Assembly: GCF_014656435.1 (NCBI RefSeq)
Contig: NZ_BNCK01000003.1
Span: 62,001-126,000 of the forward strand
Direction: 5' to 3'
Length of the DNA stretch: 64,000 nucleotides
Source of the DNA: Thalassotalea marina
GTDB taxonomy: Bacteria > Pseudomonadota > Gammaproteobacteria > Enterobacterales > Alteromonadaceae
This document shows, one piece after another, positions 57,156 through 64,000 of this stretch. The notes beneath the pieces were generated by a model. That model saw only the letters and a list, made by a program, of their open reading frames with translations, was not told the DNA's origin and searched no databases. The position numbers were made by a program, and so were the translations under genes. Position 1 is the stretch's first letter. The number at the start of each line of letters is the position of its first letter.

Positions 57156-59336
57156 CTAAATTGACATTGGCTTAAATGGTAAGTCTCTGTAACGTTTTCC
57201 AGAAGCAGCATAAACAGCATTACCTAACGCGGGAGCAAAAGGTGCTACGCCAGGTTCTCCAAGTCCAGTAGGTTTATGGCCAGAGTTATGTATATGAACA
57301 TTAACTTTAGGCATTTCGTTGATGCGAAGTACTGGGTAATCATGAAAGTTAGAGTTTACCACTGCACCATCTCTGAAGGTTATTTCTGTGCGTAGTGCTA
57401 AACCCATGCCCATCACAACAGCACCTTCCATCTGTGCCGTGGCACCATTGATATTAAGTACTTGACCACAATCAATCGCACAATCAACTTCCAGCACCTT
57501 GATGTCTTCACCATTCACTTCAACCTTTACAGCCATCGCCACATAAGTTGAAAAACTAAAATGAACCGCTAAACCTATACCTTGATTTTTAGGCAGCTTG
57601 TCACGATTGTGCCAATTGGCTTTTTCTGCGACTAGATTTAACACAGCCTTCGAACGTTTAGCTTGTTCCTGCTGATCCGGATTATTATTTGCGTCATAAA
57701 GCTGATTTAAATAGCTCAATGGATCTTTATTGGCAGCATAAGCCAATTCGTCAGAAAATGAACTAAAGCTAAAGCCATAAAAAATGGCATAAACCGCACG
57801 GTACCAACCGATACGGGTATGGGCTGGCGCCTCACCACTTTCGCTACGAAAATTTTCAATGCCGTACGGATAATTATCTACCGCACTGAGCTCTCCCTTG
57901 CCAGCGCGTTGCTGCGCTGGGTTAAACAAAGTACCAATCGCTGGAAACGCTACTCGATGTAACCACCCTTGAATAGCACCGTGTTCATCAATCCCCGCTT
58001 CAATGTGCTGAGCGCTAATCGAGTGGTAATAACCCGTGCGCATGTCTTCCTCACGCGTCCAAGTTAATTGAACAGGAGCATTGATGTGCTGTGATATAAC
58101 GGCAGCTTCATGTACATAGTCACATTTAAACTTACGTCCAAAAGCACCACCGGCCATTGTGACATGAACAAGAATATCTTTTGCATCTCGTTTTAGATAT
58201 GCAGCCAGCGTATCTTGAATTGCTTTTGGTGCTTGTGTAGCAGCCCAAACCTCACAGCTGTCTTTTTGCACCCATACAACACTGGCATTTGGCTCCATAG
58301 GGGAATGAGCGATGTGCCCTCCGGTATACGTGGCTTTAACCACCTTACTGGCATTTTTTAGGCCAGTAGTAACATCACCTCTCTCAGAAACAAGCTCTGC
58401 TGGCGATTCAACGTTCTTCACTAGCTGAGCTTTATATGACTTAGTGTCATAACTGCCATGAGGCCCTCTTTCCCACTCTATTTTTAGTAATTTAGCTGCC
58501 TTTTGTGCCGTCCATGAGTTGTCTGCGACGACTGCAACGCCACCAAGTGAGCCGAAAGGCATTTCCAAACGCTCAATCACGATAACATCAAGTACACCTT
58601 TAATAGCCAGTGCTTCACTTTTGTCTAATGATTTAAGTTTACCGCCATAAACAGGGCAATGGACAACACTCGCATATTTGAGCCCTGGCAATTTGGTATC
58701 AACACCGTATGTCAATTCGCCTTTGATTATTTGGTGAATATTTTGGTTAGGAATAAATTTACCGACATATTTAAAATCGTCTACTGACTTTAACGTTGGT
58801 TTAGTTGGAACTTCTAATGTAGCTGCTATATTCGCTAACTGTCCAAAGGACAATTTTTTGCCTGATGGTTGATGATAAACAAAGTGATTTTCAGCCTGGC
58901 ACTCCTCAGGCGGTACCTTCCATACTTTAGCTGCTGCAGCAATCAACATTAATTTTGCCGAAGCTCCTGCCTTTCGCATCGGTTCAAACATAATGTTGAT
59001 ACTTCGGGAACCACCAGTGCCCTGTGGACCGTATTTCTCTTCATCGCCATCAGCTTGCCTAACAGTAACTCTTTGCCAATCAGCTTCCATCTCATCAGCA
59101 ACCGCTGCTGGCAAAGCGGTATTGATCCCTTGTCCCATCTCACAGCGCCCACAATAGATCAGTAAATCACCGTTATCTTGTAAATGAACAAAGGCATTAG
59201 GATTAAATGTAGCATTGTCGACATGAGCGTCTGATGCGCTAGCCATTGGTGGTAAAGTGACACCAATGATTAAGCCACCTGTGGCGAGGCCGGAAGTTTT
59301 AATAAAATCTCTGCGCGATACATTGGCAATAGTCAT
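57156..59336 (-). CDS. Xanthine dehydrogenase family molybdopterin-binding subunit (IorB/aldehyde oxidase-like)
   Basis: A 726-residue catalytic subunit of a molybdenum hydroxylase. A twin-arginine signal (SRRDFIK at 7-13 plus a hydrophobic stretch) sends it to the periplasm, presumably folded with its cofactor and its partner. Family motifs are CGRCEMGQGINTALP, the glycine loop AGGAFGRKF and, near the C-terminus, GLGEPGVAPFAPALGNA, whose Glu is the catalytic base. It resembles the isoquinoline 1-oxidoreductase/aldehyde dehydrogenase type. The substrate is not predictable; an aldehyde or N-heterocycle is likely. Its start overlaps the small-subunit stop by one base. Confidence 0.88.
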   Translation of the reverse strand: MTIANVSRRDFIKTSGLATGGLIIGVTLPPMASASDAHVDNATFNPNAFVHLQDNGDLLIYCGRCEMGQGINTALPAAVADEMEADWQRVTVRQADGDEEKYGPQGTGGSRSINIMFEPMRKAGASAKLMLIAAAAKVWKVPPEECQAENHFVYHQPSGKKLSFGQLANIAATLEVPTKPTLKSVDDFKYVGKFIPNQNIHQIIKGELTYGVDTKLPGLKYASVVHCPVYGGKLKSLDKSEALAIKGVLDVIVIERLEMPFGSLGGVAVVADNSWTAQKAAKLLKIEWERGPHGSYDTKSYKAQLVKNVESPAELVSERGDVTTGLKNASKVVKATYTGGHIAHSPMEPNASVVWVQKDSCEVWAATQAPKAIQDTLAAYLKRDAKDILVHVTMAGGAFGRKFKCDYVHEAAVISQHINAPVQLTWTREEDMRTGYYHSISAQHIEAGIDEHGAIQGWLHRVAFPAIGTLFNPAQQRAGKGELSAVDNYPYGIENFRSESGEAPAHTRIGWYRAVYAIFYGFSFSSFSDELAYAANKDPLSYLNQLYDANNNPDQQEQAKRSKAVLNLVAEKANWHNRDKLPKNQGIGLAVHFSFSTYVAMAVKVEVNGEDIKVLEVDCAIDCGQVLNINGATAQMEGAVVMGMGLALRTEITFRDGAVVNSNFHDYPVLRINEMPKVNVHIHNSGHKPTGLGEPGVAPFAPALGNAVYAASGKRYRDLPFKPMSI

Positions 59337-59815
59337 TATGACACCTCCTTGGCAAGCTCATCTGCCGCCTCAGCAACCGCTTTTTTGATACGTTGATATG
59401 TCCCGCATCGGCAGATATTTCCTTGCATGGCGTTATCAATATCGTCAGCAGAAGGATTTGGATTTTGCTTTAAAAAGCTAGCCGCATTCATAATTTGGCC
59501 AGCTTGACAGTAACCACATTGTGGCACGTTGTTAGCGACCCACGCTTTTTGTAATGGGTGATCACCGTTTTCAGATAAGCCCTCTATTGTCGTAATAGCT
59601 CTGCCCGCTAAAGTGCCAACAGGTGTTATGCACGCTCTGGTAGCAACACCGTCTATGTGCACAGTGCAAGCTCCACACAGACCAGCACCACAGCCAAATT
59701 TAGTACCAGTCTTTTCTAAATGATCGCGTAAGAACCACAATAACGGCATGTCGCTCTCAACATCAATCGGATATTTTTCACCATTTATAATTATTGATTT
59801 ATCCATAATAGCCAC
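59336..59815 (-). CDS. (2Fe-2S)-binding small subunit of molybdenum hydroxylase (IorA-like)
   Basis: A 159-residue electron-transfer subunit with two [2Fe-2S] clusters. The plant-ferredoxin-type cluster uses Cys42, Cys47, Cys50 and Cys62 ([11 protein letters not shown]). The second uses Cys100, Cys103, Cys135 and Cys137 (PQCGYCQAG and NICRCGTY). It has no signal peptide and is probably carried across the membrane by the twin-arginine signal of the large subunit. No FAD subunit gene is adjacent, which fits the two-component periplasmic type that passes electrons to a cytochrome. Confidence 0.92.
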   Translation of the reverse strand: MAIMDKSIIINGEKYPIDVESDMPLLWFLRDHLEKTGTKFGCGAGLCGACTVHIDGVATRACITPVGTLAGRAITTIEGLSENGDHPLQKAWVANNVPQCGYCQAGQIMNAASFLKQNPNPSADDIDNAMQGNICRCGTYQRIKKAVAEAADELAKEVS

Positions 59816-60067
59816 TTGATTGTTGTTTGAAATTTCAGCATATGTAATATAGCAAATGTAAGTGTTTTCGTTACGACTAACTGCTTAATTAATGCGATGA
59901 ATACCAATATTTTTATATCTTGTTACACAGGGAAACAAGATATACGAATTTCATCGTATCAAATCCATAGTACATCAAAGATGTCTAACATCAAAATGCG
60001 CACACTTTTGTTAAACTATTTGATAAGCTATTCCAGTGTGCACAAACCTATATTGAGATTATGGAAT

Positions 60068-60520
60068 ATGTTAAAAAAGTTAATGGTAGGTACTTTATTG
60101 GTTTTTAGTCTCGTTACTAACGCGAATGAGACATTAACTGAGTTTGATGCACTGATTCAATCGAACAAAGGGAAAGTGATATACGTCGATTTTTGGGCCT
60201 CTTGGTGTATACCATGTAAAAAGTCATTTCCTTGGATGAACGAAATGCAGGCGAAGTATAAAAATACCGATTTTACCGTATTGAGCGTCAATCTTGATGC
60301 CAATAAAAGCCACGCGTTGACGTTTCTTGAAGAAATACCTGCGACATTCCCAGTATTTTATGATCCCAAAGGAAGAGTCGCAAAAGCGTTTAAATTAAAA
60401 GGCATGCCTAGTAGTTTTATCGTTGATAAAGCAGGAAACATTGTGAGCTCACATGTTGGTTTTAATGAGACAAAAAAAGTTAGCTATCAAACTGAAATAG
60501 AAGCGCTTATTAAACAATAA
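60068..60520 (+). CDS. TlpA/thioredoxin-like secreted disulfide reductase
   Basis: A 150-residue protein from the ATG at 60068, which starts a signal peptide (MLKKLMVGTLLVFSLVTNAN). Longer in-frame starts add an improbable N-terminus and were not used. The thioredoxin fold has the active site Cys47-Ile-Pro-Cys50 in DFWASWCIPC and the cis-Pro segment KGMPSSFIVD. A periplasmic role in reducing protein disulfides or in cytochrome c maturation is likely from family knowledge. It is divergent from the molybdenum hydroxylase operon, and its transcript converges on the rpsQ terminator. Confidence 0.87.
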   Translation: MLKKLMVGTLLVFSLVTNANETLTEFDALIQSNKGKVIYVDFWASWCIPCKKSFPWMNEMQAKYKNTDFTVLSVNLDANKSHALTFLEEIPATFPVFYDPKGRVAKAFKLKGMPSSFIVDKAGNIVSSHVGFNETKKVSYQTEIEALIKQ

Positions 60521-60615
60521 TCAAAAGTTGATCAAAACAGATAAGCTTTAAAGTAACATCACAAAACCAAAAATGACAACCACCAACTGAAGTAAGTGAT
60601 GTAGAACCAAAAACA

Positions 60616-60647
60616 AAAAGGCCCTGCTATTGCTAGCAGAGCCTTTT
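60616..60647. terminator. Terminator after rpsQ (S10 operon end)
   Basis: A 14-base stem with one mismatch pairs AAAAGGC-CCTGCTA with TAGCAGAGCCTTTT around loop TTGC. On the minus strand it is followed by TTTTTGTTTTT, a strong terminator about 35 bases after the rpsQ stop codon. It may also stop the convergent thioredoxin-like transcript. Confidence 0.9.
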
Positions 60648-60678
60648 CTACGTATTTATTGTGACGTTAAATCAGCTA

Positions 60679-60927
60679 TTAAGCTTTTTCAACTACGTCT
60701 ACTAATGTCCAAGACTTAGTCTTAGAAATTGGAGCGCATTCACGAATAGTTACGATATCACCCAAGTTACATACGTTTTCTTCATCGTGTGCTTTCAACT
60801 TAGTTGAACGCGAAATGAATTTACCGTAGATAGGGTGCTTAACACGACGCTCGATCAGGACAGTGATAGACTTATCCATTTTGTCACTGACAACGCGACC
60901 TTGTAGAGTACGAATTTTATCGCTCAT
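60679..60927 (-). CDS. rpsQ: 30S ribosomal protein S17
   Basis: A primary 16S rRNA-binding protein, 82 residues, with the OB-fold family sequence [15 protein letters not shown] and [16 protein letters not shown]. It overlaps the rpmC stop by one base. It is the last gene of the S10 operon here and is followed by a terminator; rplN and the spc operon are not adjacent. Confidence 0.98.
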   Translation of the reverse strand: MSDKIRTLQGRVVSDKMDKSITVLIERRVKHPIYGKFISRSTKLKAHDEENVCNLGDIVTIRECAPISKTKSWTLVDVVEKA

Positions 60928-61118
60928 TACTTACCAGCCTTCTCAGTTATGATAGTCTTCACACGTGCAATATTGCGACGTACCGTTCTTAGCAAGTGAG
61001 TTTGTGCTAACTGACCTGTGCTTGCTTGCATGCGATAGTTAAACTGTTCGCGAAGAAGCTCAAGTAATTCAGCATTTAACTCTTCAATGCTCTTTTCTCT
61101 TAAATCGCTAGCTTTCAT
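60927..61118 (-). CDS. rpmC: 50S ribosomal protein L29
   Basis: A 63-residue two-helix protein near the peptide exit tunnel. [18 protein letters not shown] at the start and [15 protein letters not shown] near the end are typical of L29. One-base overlaps with rplP and rpsQ indicate translational coupling in the S10 operon. Confidence 0.98.
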   Translation of the reverse strand: MKASDLREKSIEELNAELLELLREQFNYRMQASTGQLAQTHLLRTVRRNIARVKTIITEKAGK

Positions 61119-61531
61119 TACATCACCGTTCTAGTTACGAAGGTTGTTTTGAACGGAAGTTTAGCAGCAGCTAAAGCAAATGCTTCGCGAGCTAAATCTT
61201 CAGAAACACCTTCCATTTCATAAAGAACACGACCTGGTAGAATTTGACATACCCAATATTCTACAGAACCTTTACCTTTACCCATACGAACCTCAAGAGG
61301 TTTCTTAGTAATTGGCTTGTCTGGGAATACACGGATCCAAATTTTACCTTGACGCTTAACGTGACGTGTCATTGCACGACGAGCAGCTTCAATTTGACGC
61401 GCAGTCATACGACCACGTTCAACTGATTTTAAGCCGTAAGTACCGAAGCTTACAGTGCTACCAGTGTTCGCAAGACCACGGTTACGCAATTTAAATTGCT
61501 TACGGAATTTAGTACGTTTTGGTTGTAACAT
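61118..61531 (-). CDS. rplP: 50S ribosomal protein L16
   Basis: A 137-residue protein at the tRNA-binding face of the 50S subunit. [19 protein letters not shown] and [15 protein letters not shown] are diagnostic, and [12 protein letters not shown] contains the conserved central strand. It contains the Arg81 region (RMGKGKG) that is hydroxylated by YcfD in some bacteria. It lies ten bases after rpsC. Confidence 0.98.
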   Translation of the reverse strand: MLQPKRTKFRKQFKLRNRGLANTGSTVSFGTYGLKSVERGRMTARQIEAARRAMTRHVKRQGKIWIRVFPDKPITKKPLEVRMGKGKGSVEYWVCQILPGRVLYEMEGVSEDLAREAFALAAAKLPFKTTFVTRTVM

Positions 61532-61541
61532 TACTTATCCC

Positions 61542-62234
61542 CTACTTGCTCTTACGGTTTGATCTTTTCTTAGGCTTAGCTGGTGCTTCAACCTGTGCAG
61601 GCATACCACCGATAACTTCACCTTTGAAGATCCACACTTTAATACCGATAACACCATAAGTAGTGTCAGCACGTGCAATTGCGTAATCGATATCAGCGCG
61701 CAATGTGTGAAGAGGTACACGACCTTCACGATACCACTCAGAACGAGCGATGTCTGCGCCGCCTAAACGACCGCTAACTTCTACTTTGATACCTTTAGCA
61801 CCTAAACGCATAGCATTTTGTACTGCACGCTTCATTGCACGACGGAACATAACACGACGCTCTAATTGGCTCGCGATGCTGTCAGCAACTAATTGTGCAT
61901 CCATTTCTGGCTTACGTACTTCTGCAATGTTAATTTGAGCAGGAACACCAGCAATTTTAGATACTTTTACACGTAATTTTTCTACGTCTTCGCCTTTCTT
62001 ACCGATAACAACACCTGGACGAGCAGTGTGAATAGTTACACGGATAGATTTAGCAGGACGCTCAATCACGATTTTTGATAATGATGCACGCTTAAGCTTT
62101 TCAGATAAAAATGCACGAACTAAGTGATCGCCGTGTAAGTTATCTGCAAATTCTTTGCTACTTGCATACCAAGTAGACGCGAAAGGTTTAGTGATACCTA
62201 AGCGAATACCATTTGGATGGACTTTTTGACCCAT
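61542..62234 (-). CDS. rpsC: 30S ribosomal protein S3
   Basis: A 230-residue protein at the mRNA entry channel with helicase function. The N-terminus [14 protein letters not shown], the KH-domain motif [15 protein letters not shown] and the C-terminal [13 protein letters not shown] are typical. It lies 11 bases after rplV in the standard S10 order. Confidence 0.98.
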   Translation of the reverse strand: MGQKVHPNGIRLGITKPFASTWYASSKEFADNLHGDHLVRAFLSEKLKRASLSKIVIERPAKSIRVTIHTARPGVVIGKKGEDVEKLRVKVSKIAGVPAQINIAEVRKPEMDAQLVADSIASQLERRVMFRRAMKRAVQNAMRLGAKGIKVEVSGRLGGADIARSEWYREGRVPLHTLRADIDYAIARADTTYGVIGIKVWIFKGEVIGGMPAQVEAPAKPKKRSNRKSK

Positions 62235-62245
62235 TCTAATATCTC

Positions 62246-62578
62246 CTAGCTATCAGCTACAATCACAGTGATGTGACTTGTACGCTTAAGGATACGATCC
62301 GCGCGACCTTTCGCACGAGGCTTAATACGCTTCATTGTCGGACCATCGTCAACAAAAATTGTTTTAACGAATAATTCATCAATGTCTGCACCTTCGTTGT
62401 GCTCTGCGTTAGCAATAGCTGAGTTAAGTACTTTCTTAACTAAAACAGCAGCTGATTTGTTGCTGAATTCTAAGATTTCAAGTGCTTTCTCAACGTGTAA
62501 GCCGCGGATTTGATCCACAACTAAACGTGCTTTTTGAGCAGAACCACGGGCAAATTTATGTTTAGCAATAGCTTCCAT
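62246..62578 (-). CDS. rplV: 50S ribosomal protein L22
   Basis: A 110-residue protein lining the peptide exit tunnel; its beta-hairpin is the site of macrolide-resistance mutations. Recognisable segments are [28 protein letters not shown] and the hairpin [15 protein letters not shown]. It lies 11 bases after rpsS. Confidence 0.98.
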   Translation of the reverse strand: MEAIAKHKFARGSAQKARLVVDQIRGLHVEKALEILEFSNKSAAVLVKKVLNSAIANAEHNEGADIDELFVKTIFVDDGPTMKRIKPRAKGRADRILKRTSHITVIVADS

Positions 62579-62589
62579 TTAACTTCCCC

Positions 62590-62883
<294 letters not shown>

Positions 62884-62898
62884 TTAATTAAGTACTAA

Positions 62899-63723
62899 TT
62901 ACTTAGTACGACGACGTACGATGAACTTGTCAGTACGCTTGTTCTTACGAGTCTTATAACCCTTAGTAGGTACACCCCAAGGTGTAACTGGGTGACGACC
63001 ACCTGAAGTTCTACCTTCACCACCACCGTGCGGGTGATCAACTGGGTTCATGGCAACACCACGAACAGTTGGGCGAACACCTCTCCAACGCTGTGCACCA
63101 GCTTTACCCAATGAGCGAAGCATGTGTTCTGCGTTGCCAATTTCACCTAAAGTTGCACGACAGTCAGCTTCGATTTTACGCATTTCGCCTGAACGAAGAC
63201 GTAAAGTTACATAAGCGCCATCTTTAGCAACTAGCTGAGCGTAAGTACCCGCTGCACGAGCGATTTGAGCACCTTTGCCTGGCTTAAGTTCGATTGCGTG
63301 AATAACACTACCTAATGGTGTGTTACGTAATGGTAACGTGTTACCTACTTTAATCGGTGCATCTACACCTGACTGGATTGAATCACCAGCGTTTAGGCCT
63401 TTCGGCGCTAAGATGTAGCGACGCTCGCCGTCTGCATATAATACTAACGCGATGTTAGCAGAACGGTTTGGATCATATTCCAAACGCTCAACTTTTGCAG
63501 GGATACCGTCTTTAGTACGCTTAAAGTCAATTACGCGATAGTGATGCTTGTGACCACCACCAACGTGACGAACAGTAATACGACCCGTGTTGTTACGACC
63601 ACCTGACTTAGAGTTTTTCTCTAAAAGAGGTGCGTAAGGCTTACCTTTGTAAAGGTCCGGGTTAACCACTTTAACTACGTGGCGACGACCCGGAGAAGTT
63701 GGTTTACATTTAACAACTGCCAT
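62899..63723 (-). CDS. rplB: 50S ribosomal protein L2
   Basis: A 274-residue protein needed for subunit association and peptidyl transfer. I start at the ATG at 63721-63723 ([19 protein letters not shown]), which matches L2 orthologues; the in-frame upstream codons give a spurious nine-residue extension that runs into rplW. Conserved parts are [17 protein letters not shown] and, near the C-terminus, [14 protein letters not shown] with the functionally important His. It lies ten bases after rplW. Confidence 0.98.
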   Translation of the reverse strand: MAVVKCKPTSPGRRHVVKVVNPDLYKGKPYAPLLEKNSKSGGRNNTGRITVRHVGGGHKHHYRVIDFKRTKDGIPAKVERLEYDPNRSANIALVLYADGERRYILAPKGLNAGDSIQSGVDAPIKVGNTLPLRNTPLGSVIHAIELKPGKGAQIARAAGTYAQLVAKDGAYVTLRLRSGEMRKIEADCRATLGEIGNAEHMLRSLGKAGAQRWRGVRPTVRGVAMNPVDHPHGGGEGRTSGGRHPVTPWGVPTKGYKTRKNKRTDKFIVRRRTK

Positions 63724-63733
63724 TTTGCTTCTC

Positions 63734-64000
63734 CTATGCTTCTGCGCCAACGAAGTCGATGTCGCTACCTTCCGCTAGAGTAACGTAAGCTTTTTTCCAG
63801 TCGCTACGACGACCCATACGCATACCAGTGCGCTTTTGCTTACCTTTAACGTTAAGAGTACGAACACCGTCAACTTTTACGTCGAAAAGTTTTTCAACTG
63901 CCGCTTTGATTTCAGCTTTCTTAGCGTTTGTTGCTACTTTGAAAACGATCGTGTTGTTCGCTTCAGCAGTCAACGTTGCTTTTTCAGAAATGTTTGGTGC
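63734..64000 (-). CDS. rplW: 50S ribosomal protein L23 (5' end beyond window)
   Basis: The protein at the tunnel exit that docks trigger factor and SRP. Its reading frame is open to the window edge: the first visible residues, APNISEKAT, fit the L23 start region (usually RAPHISEKAT), so about a dozen N-terminal residues are missing. [20 protein letters not shown] is the rRNA-binding loop. In the S10 operon it follows rplC-rplD, which would lie beyond the window. Confidence 0.96.
   Translation of the reverse strand, partial: APNISEKATLTAEANNTIVFKVATNAKKAEIKAAVEKLFDVKVDGVRTLNVKGKQKRTGMRMGRRSDWKKAYVTLAEGSDIDFVGAEA

Overview
The window looks like a core-genome stretch from a marine gammaproteobacterium of the order Alteromonadales, most likely the Colwelliaceae (Colwellia/Thalassotalea type). 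This is inferred from the AT-rich base composition as judged by eye, from protein sequences typical of that group, and from gene order that follows Escherichia coli block by block. No database search was possible. Nearly all of the DNA is coding. No rRNA, tRNA, CRISPR array, insertion sequence or prophage was seen.

Layout. (1) 1-6118: mutL (cut by the window edge), amiB, tsaE and nnr on the minus strand, with divergent queG; these cover mismatch repair, cell separation, t6A tRNA modification, NADHX repair and queuosine. (2) 6130-11536: a three-gene minus-strand signalling unit made of a degenerate sensor kinase, a 59-residue DUF1289 protein and a receiver-TPR protein that lacks its phosphoacceptor Asp. 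(3) 11648-15583: a DUF4442 protein and orn, then divergent rsgA, psd and a glycerophosphodiesterase. (4) 15764-22748: a BlaI/M56-TonB sensor pair, cpxP divergent from cpxRA with CpxR-like boxes between them, a lysophospholipase-like hydrolase and fieF. (5) 22867-29497: the conserved block trmL / gpsA-secB-grxC-yibN / gpmI-envC-yibQ.

(6) 29516-37102: an accessory segment between two core blocks. It holds a minimal S1C protease, a patatin-like lipase, and a compact five-gene operon: AMP-forming ligase, PLP decarboxylase, FeeM-like N-acyl amino acid synthase, ThiF/E1-like enzyme and nitroreductase-like protein. The operon ends in a strong terminator. The first three enzymes resemble families that accompany PEP-CTERM/exosortase loci, but no exosortase or PEP-CTERM substrate is present here. 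This is the best candidate for an undescribed biosynthetic system in the window.

(7) 37131-51711: trpS, rpe, then TorF-like and DUF2970 genes, dam, damX, aroB, aroK and pilQPONM, with divergent mrcA. (8) 52076-55771: pckA, envZ and ompR. (9) 56130-60520: a LETM1-like protein, a secreted cysteine-containing protein, a two-subunit molybdenum hydroxylase and a thioredoxin-like protein. (10) 60679-64000: the distal part of the S10 ribosomal protein operon, rplW to rpsQ. It ends in a terminator and is followed by unrelated genes instead of rplN and the spc operon.

Most of the window is housekeeping. The parts that merit a second look are the ligase/decarboxylase/acyltransferase/ThiF operon, the catalytically degenerate signalling pair, the BlaI/M56-TonB unit and the interrupted S10-spc junction.
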